From contig DCHT01000041.1 of the NCBI GenBank assembly GCA_002314885.1, forward strand, positions 1-5,360: DNA of 5,360 nucleotides, given 5' to 3'. This stretch comes from Bacteroidales bacterium UBA1745 (GTDB taxonomy: Bacteria; Bacteroidota; Bacteroidia; Bacteroidales; UBA932). Of this stretch, positions 1-5,360 are shown piece after piece. The position numbers were made by a program, and so were the translations under genes. The notes below the pieces were generated by a model that was given only the letters and a program-made list of their open reading frames with translations, had not been told where the DNA came from and ran no database searches. The first letter of the stretch is position 1. Each line of letters begins with the position of its first letter.

Positions 1-163
1 AAATCTTAGCTTGTTTCCCTGACTTACTAATCTCTTAAAAAGAAATTAACGCTTCTCGAATTTATTAAATATTCGGTACTTGCTTGTACTTGTTCTTACA
101 GTCTTTTCAATGAACTTGTTGTATCTTATTTTTCATAAGAAATCCCCTCCGTTTCCGAAAGGG
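1..163 (-). other. Putative rRNA operon leader (16S gene expected just beyond left edge)
   Basis: This stretch lies downstream of a strong Bacteroidota-type promoter and has no credible protein gene. Read on the minus strand it starts with a short inverted repeat (AATCCC at 161-166 against GGGATT at 141-146), passes a boxA-like motif, then runs through A-rich sequence with a repeated AAGTAC (AACAAGTACAAGCAAGTACC, 77-96) and reaches the edge. A strong promoter, antitermination-type box and roughly 160 untranslated bases are the usual layout of an rRNA leader, and the final bases look like sequence that precedes 16S rRNA in this phylum. The 16S gene itself is not in the window, so this is inference. 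Alternatives are a tRNA operon or a long 5' UTR of a protein gene. The transcript start, estimated near 160-164, is set only by its distance from the promoter. Confidence 0.5.
103..115 (-). promoter_or_regulatory. boxA-like antitermination motif
   Basis: The minus strand reads GTTCATTGAAAAG. Its first nine bases differ at one position from GTTCTTTGA, the boxA-like core found in rRNA leaders and spacers and close to the E. coli boxA (TGCTCTTTAACA). In rRNA operons boxA is bound by NusB and NusE (S10) and protects the untranslated transcript from Rho. It lies about 50 bases after the predicted transcript start, a suitable place for a leader boxA. The motif is short and could occur by chance; it gains weight from the strong upstream promoter and the lack of an ORF. 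Confidence 0.45.
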
Positions 164-167
164 ATTG

Positions 168-198
168 CAAAGGTAGACATTATTTTTTATCCTGCAAA
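168..198 (-). promoter_or_regulatory. Strong Bacteroidota sigma-ABfr-type promoter, probable rrn promoter
   Basis: On the minus strand TTTG (195-198) is followed by exactly 19 bases and then TACCTTTG (168-175). This matches the primary-sigma consensus of Bacteroides (-33 TTTG, 19-21 base spacer, -7 TAnnTTTG) at every defined position. The spacer is A/T-rich, and the region just upstream (199-225) contains T- and A-tracts that could act as an UP element for the alpha subunit of RNA polymerase. The promoter fires leftward, away from the preceding glycosidase gene, whose stop codon is only 36 bases upstream. Full consensus plus A-tracts is typical of very active stable-RNA promoters. Confidence 0.8.
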
Positions 199-207
199 TT
201 TATTTCA

Positions 208-225
208 ACTTTTTTCGAAAAAAGT
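208..225. repeat. Perfect 18-base A/T palindrome (possible UP element or weak terminator)
   Basis: The sequence ACTTTTTTCGAAAAAAGT is its own reverse complement. It sits between the glycosidase stop codon (235-237) and the -33 element (195-198). It could be an A-tract UP element for the downstream promoter, since its A6 and T6 runs directly precede the -33 box. It might also be a weak hairpin ending the glycosidase transcript, but the stem is nearly all A-T and no U-tract follows, so efficient termination is unlikely. The palindrome is certain; its role is not. Confidence 0.5.
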
Positions 226-234
226 GCAGAAAGC

Positions 235-1890
235 CTAGCGATATTTGCCCAGAGGCTTGGAATTGATGTATCCCGGAGTGAGTTTGAGGAAGCAGACTCC
301 GTGTGGAGCAACTTCGGTTTCCCAGCGATCCCTGAGGCCTACGGAGCCGAGATCCTGCTGACGCCAGAGGTCGCGTATCTGCTGATCTTCGCAGAGGCCG
401 AGGCTGCGAGGCACGAAACCAATCATCTTCGGAGCGTCTGAAAGGTTGAACATGGCAATGGCAACTCCCCCGTCGGACAGACACTTGACATAGGTGGCAT
501 AGGTCTCGTCACCATAGCGCTTCGCCGGTGAAAGGCCGAGTTCGTCCTGGTCGATGGCAATCACCTCGTCGTTGGTGAGGAGACTTACCAGGAAGTCATC
601 CGCACGGGTAAGGTCGCAGCCGAGAATCAGAGGAGCACTGAGCATACACCACATAGTCATATGGGTATATTGTTCGTCTGCGGTGAGCTGTGTCGGATTG
701 ATAGGATGTTCAGCCTTGCCCCAGCCTACACATCCGAGAACCATCATATCTGCATCCGGCCAGGCTCCAGGCCTGCGATAACCGGCCCAGACGTCCTGGC
801 GGTTGAAGGCGATGTCGCTGACGCTCTTCCAATTGTCGCGGATGTCGCCGGTGGTACGCCACAACTGTGCGTATTTCATCAGGTCAGCCGCCAGTGGAAG
901 AGGTGCGGAATTGGATATACTATATACTATATCGCGCCCGGTCGCGCGGAGGGCGTCATACATAGTCACGAGGGAATAGTGGTCGTTTGGATTCCAGTCG
1001 TACTTCATATAGTCGACTTTCCAGTCCGCCCACTGCTTTGCGTCCGCTTCTTCAAAGTGATATTCCTCGAAGCGCCAGAGGGAGTCTCTCTTGACCCTGT
1101 CCCTGTCGAGTTTGTAGTACTTGTCGCAGATCCCCTGCTCAACCCACCAATACTTGCCTTCCGGGTTGTCGCAGGTTTCGCCTATGTGACCGGCATAGGT
1201 GCCAAGCCACGGACCGGAGTAGATACCGAACTTCAGGCCATTGGTGTGCAGATAGTCAGACAGGGCCATAATGTCCGGGAACTTGCTGTTCGGCATAATG
1301 GCGTTGTACTTGCCGCCACGGTCGTACTGCCAGCCGTCGTCTAGGTTGACGTATGTCCAGCCGTACTGGTCCAGGCCGAGGTCGAGGATGGCCTTGCCCA
1401 TAGCCATAGCGTGCTCCTGGCTGATGGTGTTGCCGAAGCAGTTCCAGCTGCTCCATCCCATAGGAGGAGTGAGCAGAAGCTTGTCGCCTATCTCAATTCG
1501 GAGATTCTTGCTGTCGCTGCCGAGACTGTTGGTCGCAGTCAGTTCGACATTGTAGATGCCGGCCTTCTTTGCCTTACCGGTGATGATGCCCGTCTGCGGA
1601 TCCAGCTTCAAACCCTTCGGGAGACCCTTGGCCGCGAAAGTCATAGGACGCTCACCGCTTGCCGGGATCTTGAAGAGGAACTCAGCTCCCGGACGCTGGC
1701 CATAGACGCGCGCACCGTTGATGCGCGGAGTGGCAGGAGCCTTCGGAGTCAGGATGTAGGCCGAGTAATCCGGGACAGGAACCTGCTCGAATACAGGCTT
1801 GTCCTGAGGGTCATCGGTCTGGGCATAAGAAGTCGGCGCAAAGGCCAGGACAGCGGCCAAAGAAAGGGCCGCGCAGATCGTTCTTCTCAT
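235..1890 (-). CDS. Exported GH27 alpha-galactosidase-family enzyme with N-terminal Ig-like domain
   Basis: A glycoside hydrolase of family 27, whose members release terminal alpha-galactose (some act on beta-L-arabinopyranose or related sugars) with retention. Residues 1-23 are a Sec signal peptide, probably cut after SYA23, placing the enzyme in the periplasm or outside. Residues ~50-135 resemble a putative Ig (He_PIG-like) domain, with GLPKGLKLDPQTGIITG and a GIYNVELTATNSLG strand. The (beta/alpha)8 barrel begins at TPPMGWSSWNCFG (141-153). D184/D185 in NLDDGW match the substrate-binding Asp pair, D298 in YMKYD is the expected nucleophile, R345 and D349 in WRTTGDI match the substrate Arg and acid/base Asp. 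A C-terminal beta-sandwich covers ~460-537. The barrel has an insert at ~229-290 with extra Cys and aromatic residues, and W follows the nucleophile where many characterised members have N or Y, so specificity may differ from a plain alpha-galactosidase. The ATG follows the upstream gene's double stop directly, with no clear Shine-Dalgarno. It is expected to depend on the upstream promoter. Family assignment is firm; exact substrate is unknown. Confidence 0.92.
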   Translation of the reverse strand: MRRTICAALSLAAVLAFAPTSYAQTDDPQDKPVFEQVPVPDYSAYILTPKAPATPRINGARVYGQRPGAEFLFKIPASGERPMTFAAKGLPKGLKLDPQTGIITGKAKKAGIYNVELTATNSLGSDSKNLRIEIGDKLLLTPPMGWSSWNCFGNTISQEHAMAMGKAILDLGLDQYGWTYVNLDDGWQYDRGGKYNAIMPNSKFPDIMALSDYLHTNGLKFGIYSGPWLGTYAGHIGETCDNPEGKYWWVEQGICDKYYKLDRDRVKRDSLWRFEEYHFEEADAKQWADWKVDYMKYDWNPNDHYSLVTMYDALRATGRDIVYSISNSAPLPLAADLMKYAQLWRTTGDIRDNWKSVSDIAFNRQDVWAGYRRPGAWPDADMMVLGCVGWGKAEHPINPTQLTADEQYTHMTMWCMLSAPLILGCDLTRADDFLVSLLTNDEVIAIDQDELGLSPAKRYGDETYATYVKCLSDGGVAIAMFNLSDAPKMIGFVPRSLGLCEDQQIRDLWRQQDLGSVGLRDRWETEVAPHGVCFLKLTPGYINSKPLGKYR

Positions 1891-1893
1891 TTA

Positions 1894-3795
1894 TTATTTC
1901 AGATAAGTCTTCGCAAAAAGGCCCAGAGCGGTCTCCGGATAATTAGTAGTGACATAGTCGGCACCAGCGCCGAAGTAGGTCAGCATATCGACGGAACTGT
2001 CCACGGTCCAGACATTGGTGGCCACACCAGCCGCACGGCAGCGGGAGAACCAGGTCATACGGGTACTGTAGATGCTGGTCTTGTAGTCTATGCCGTCGAG
2101 GCCTTCGGCGGCAATAGTCTCAGGAGTGAAAGCACCGGCTTCAGAACTGTCCAGATACTGGACGTTGGCTTTCGGAAGAAGGGTCTTGATATAGAGGCAG
2201 GCGTCGTGATCAAAGGCAATCCACACCATCTGGTCCTCCATCGAAGCCGCCTTGACCAGCTTCACCGACTCGTCTATGCACTTCTTGGTCAGATCGAGGC
2301 TCGTGTGGGTCTTGATCTCACAGACGAGCTTCACCTCCGGCTTGAGCTTGCCCTGAGCAAGGAATGCCTCCAGGGTAGGAGCCGTCTCGCCATTGGAAAG
2401 ACGCACTGCACTGAGAGCCTCGAAGGTATTGTTCTGAATGACGGTCTGGGAAGCATCGGTAGGGAAATACTTGTCGTGGTTGACAACTACCCTGTTGTCG
2501 GTAGTTACCCACACGTCGAACTCGGAGCCCCAGACACCCAGATTCTGGGCGGCAGTGAGAGCAGCCACGGAGTTCTCAGGCAGAGAAGTGCTCTTGTAAT
2601 AGCCACGGTGCGCCACGACCTTTCCGGCAGGAATATTCGTAGAACTGCCGACATTCATAACCACCTTGCCGACAGGAGAAACTGACGATCCTCGCTTGAG
2701 CAGCATCGCATAGCTTCCGCTTGCAAGGCCTGACGGCACGGTGAAGCTTACGCGGTCAGCCTCAACAGTAAGGGCGACTTCGGTGTCACCGAGGCAGATC
2801 ACATCACCGGCCTTGAAACCTGTACCATATATATAATATATAGTACCGGCCTTCACATCACAATATGGGAGATAAGACAGGTCCTTGAGTTCAATGGCAG
2901 AGACGGTGCTCTGCTCAATCTTCACCTTCGAATAGAGGGCAGAGACCTCATCCGCGGTCAGAGCCTTGTCATAGATACGTGCAAGAACAACGTCTCCGTT
3001 CCAGGAGTTGGTGGAGGTGGTCTTGGATGCGTCTCCGCCTATGCTCCACCACTTGGCAGCAGCATTGGCTGGCTGGGTGAATTCGCCGGACGCGGCAACC
3101 GTACCCTTGAGTTCGCCGTCCACGTAGACCTTCGCAGTGCCGGCTTCCTTGTCCCACACACCCACGGCGTGGTAATACCTGCCCGGCTGAGGGTTGATGC
3201 CGCTGGCAGCCCAGCGATAGGAACCACCCACATACGGCAGGAAGGTCAGGCTGCAGCCCTTTGCGGTCTTGGAAATGAGCCAACCGGTTCCGCCTGAATC
3301 CATAGCGCTGAACATCTTGTACTCAGCAGAGCCGTCGGAGAGGAAATTGGACGAGAACACAACCTCGAGAGTATGTCCGTCAGCCAGGCCGTTGGCCATA
3401 GTCGTAGTGAAGTTCACCTTGTAGAAGCCATCTGCCACAGACGCGCCAGGAGTGTGGGAATAATGGGCCACATACCTGTCATAACTAGGATGACGATAAG
3501 TCATAAGGCCTGAGCCCGCAAGAGTCTGGACAGTGTTCTTGGCAGCAGATATATCGGTCGCAGTACCGTCCTCATTGAACACGACGTCAAGCAGGTCGGC
3601 AACCGGAACGACAACAGGGTCAGGTTCCGGCTCCGGATCCGGTTCTGGATCTGGTTCTGGATCAGGGTCAGGATCTGGATCAGGAGTTACAATTGGGTCC
3701 GGATCTGGTTCCGGCTCGGGCTTTGAACAGGAATTTACACCAAAGATCAGTGCTACGGCCAGCATAAAGGCCAATGTGGTTCTAATAATCTTCAT
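1894..3795 (-). CDS. Modular lipoprotein: LamG-like and TIG-like domains with C-terminal glycerophosphodiester phosphodiesterase
   Basis: A 633-residue exported lipoprotein, predicted to hydrolyse a glycerophosphodiester to sn-glycerol 3-phosphate and an alcohol. Residues 1-22 are a lipoprotein signal with lipobox VNSC23. The acidic residues that follow may help surface export, as in some Bacteroidota; that is inference. Residues 26-60 are a Pro-rich Asp/Glu spacer. Residues ~95-290 resemble a LamG/concanavalin-type beta-sandwich, ending in the typical LARIYDKALTADEVSALY. Residues ~308-382 look like an IPT/TIG or Ig-like module (GTGFKAGD). Residues ~391-630 are a GDPD TIM barrel with its metal and catalytic set intact: HRG (H396), PEN (E407, N408), EFD (E425, D427), NHD (H440), EIK (E493, K495) and NVWTV (W596). 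The ATG is chosen because a later Met (M11) would destroy the signal peptide. It heads a two-gene operon with the GH27 enzyme, suggesting a shared glycan or lipid substrate. Domain calls for GDPD and lipobox are strong; LamG good; TIG moderate. Confidence 0.9.
   Translation of the reverse strand: MKIIRTTLAFMLAVALIFGVNSCSKPEPEPDPDPIVTPDPDPDPDPEPDPEPDPEPEPDPVVVPVADLLDVVFNEDGTATDISAAKNTVQTLAGSGLMTYRHPSYDRYVAHYSHTPGASVADGFYKVNFTTTMANGLADGHTLEVVFSSNFLSDGSAEYKMFSAMDSGGTGWLISKTAKGCSLTFLPYVGGSYRWAASGINPQPGRYYHAVGVWDKEAGTAKVYVDGELKGTVAASGEFTQPANAAAKWWSIGGDASKTTSTNSWNGDVVLARIYDKALTADEVSALYSKVKIEQSTVSAIELKDLSYLPYCDVKAGTIYYIYGTGFKAGDVICLGDTEVALTVEADRVSFTVPSGLASGSYAMLLKRGSSVSPVGKVVMNVGSSTNIPAGKVVAHRGYYKSTSLPENSVAALTAAQNLGVWGSEFDVWVTTDNRVVVNHDKYFPTDASQTVIQNNTFEALSAVRLSNGETAPTLEAFLAQGKLKPEVKLVCEIKTHTSLDLTKKCIDESVKLVKAASMEDQMVWIAFDHDACLYIKTLLPKANVQYLDSSEAGAFTPETIAAEGLDGIDYKTSIYSTRMTWFSRCRAAGVATNVWTVDSSVDMLTYFGAGADYVTTNYPETALGLFAKTYLK
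2822..2846 (-). other. A/T-rich hairpin inside the GDPD lipoprotein gene
   Basis: The 25 bases form an inverted repeat bounded by GTAC at both ends, with alternating A/T between. On the transcript it can fold into an 11-pair stem (one G-U pair) with a three-base loop. It encodes TIYYIYGT, where the TIG-like module begins, and uses ATA and TAT codons in an otherwise G/C-rich gene. No U-tract follows, so it is not a terminator. It may be no more than a codon-choice effect of an Ile/Tyr-rich beta strand. Confidence 0.4.
3616..3720 (-). repeat. Degenerate 6-base coding repeat (Asp/Glu-Pro spacer)
   Basis: A run of hexamers of the form GA(C/T/G/A)CC(N) encodes Asp-Pro and Glu-Pro dipeptides across residues 26-60 of the lipoprotein, broken once by IVT at 35-37. 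The result is a stiff, acidic, extended spacer between the lipid anchor at Cys23 and the first folded domain. As the unit is six bases, gain or loss of units by slippage keeps the frame and alters only spacer length. Third-position variation shows the array is not freshly expanded. Confidence 0.85.
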
Positions 3796-3802
3796 AATGC
3801 AA

Positions 3803-3810
3803 CAAAGTTA
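3803..3810 (-). promoter_or_regulatory. Putative -7 promoter element for the GDPD-GH27 operon
   Basis: The minus strand reads TAACTTTG, a full match to the Bacteroidota -7 consensus TAnnTTTG. Only seven bases (TTGCATT) lie between it and the ATG at 3795. Transcription would then start at or within a few bases of the start codon, giving a leaderless or near-leaderless mRNA. No TTTG is present at a 19-21 base spacing (around 3830-3835 the strand is G-rich), so the promoter would be weak or need an activator. The match could be accidental, but it falls in the only gap where an operon promoter is expected. Confidence 0.5.
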
Positions 3811-3869
3811 GGAAAATCTCCCGAGTTTCCCACCATCCACTTTCAGCGAAGACTCAAAAGAGTGAAAGC

Positions 3870-3935
3870 AAAAAAAACCAGCCATTGAGGCGTAGCCGAG
3901 CATTTCTCTGCGAGGCGGCCTCAAGGGCTGGTTTT
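3870..3935 (-). terminator. Rho-independent terminator of groEL
   Basis: On the minus strand, 35 bases after the groEL stop, two 18-base arms (3918-3935 and 3874-3891) pair over 17 positions with one mismatch: AAAACCAGCC against GGCTGGTTTT, then TTGAGGC against GCCTCAA. Inside them a second small stem pairs GCC and GCA with TGC and GGC, with a TC/TC internal loop and a six-base loop (GAGAAA). The distal arm runs into eight T residues (3870-3877), as expected for intrinsic termination. It separates groEL from the GDPD-GH27 operon. Confidence 0.85.
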
Positions 3936-3969
3936 AAAAATTGCAAACTATTTTGCTTAGTCGAGCGTC

Positions 3970-5360
<1,391 letters not shown>

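Noticed and set aside
77..96. AAGTAC direct repeats as a possible CRISPR or iteron array
   Set aside because: Only two short copies are present, with no regular spacer; too little for an array or an origin.
107..136. Nine-residue mini-ORF MKNKIQQVH on the minus strand with GGAGGGG nine bases upstream
   Set aside because: It has a Shine-Dalgarno-like sequence, but the surroundings fit an rRNA leader and its stop overlaps the boxA-like motif. A leader peptide is only worth reviving if the downstream gene proves to be protein-coding.
661..1344. 227-codon plus-strand open frame
   Set aside because: Fully antisense to the GH27 barrel; no family motif in the translation. High G/C third positions in the real gene tend to keep the opposite strand open.
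1411..2685. Long open frame (424 codons) on the plus strand
   Set aside because: It lies antisense across the 5' part of the GH27 gene and the 3' part of the GDPD gene, both with clear catalytic motifs. Its translation shows no recognisable domain and it has no promoter-like sequence.
3533..3811. Plus-strand open frame with a Gly-Ser repeat
   Set aside because: The Gly-Ser run is just the reverse complement of the Asp/Glu-Pro repeat in the lipoprotein gene; no independent support.

Overview
The window reads like a chromosomal segment from the Bacteroidota, most likely the order Bacteroidales. Three things point there: two matches to the Bacteroides-type promoter -7 element (TAnnTTTG), one of them with a perfect TTTG element 19 bases upstream; a GroEL whose sequence and GGMGGMM tail look Bacteroidales-like; and a secreted lipoprotein and a periplasm-type glycosidase of the sort common in glycan-feeding Bacteroidales. 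The genus cannot be fixed from this sequence. Every supported gene and signal lies on the minus strand, so the window is best read from right to left.

Right to left: (1) 5360-3970, the last ~462 codons of groEL, cut by the window edge at about E. coli residue 82, followed by a long nested hairpin with a U-tract (3870-3935) that should terminate it. (2) A 174-base gap holding that terminator and a -7 promoter element (3803-3810) only seven bases from the next ATG. (3) 3795-1894, a 633-residue lipoprotein: lipobox, Asp/Glu-Pro spacer, LamG-like lectin fold, Ig/TIG-like module and a complete C-terminal glycerophosphodiester phosphodiesterase (GDPD) domain. (4) 1890-235, a 551-residue exported GH27 enzyme (alpha-galactosidase family) with an N-terminal Ig-like domain. 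The two are separated only by a TAATAA double stop and are almost certainly one operon. (5) 234-1, no protein gene; instead a textbook Bacteroidota promoter preceded by A/T-tracts, then a leader with a boxA-like motif. This looks like the start of a ribosomal RNA operon whose 16S gene would lie just beyond the left edge.

How the parts may work together: groEL is housekeeping and is separated from the rest by its terminator. The GDPD lipoprotein and GH27 enzyme form a small two-gene cassette. Their pairing suggests joint breakdown of a substrate carrying both alpha-galactose and a glycerophosphodiester, such as alpha-galactosylated polyglycerol-phosphate teichoic acid or a glycerophospho-glycolipid; this is inference. 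No clear intrinsic terminator separates the cassette from the putative rRNA promoter, so read-through is possible. No CRISPR array, insertion sequence, tRNA or phage gene was seen.
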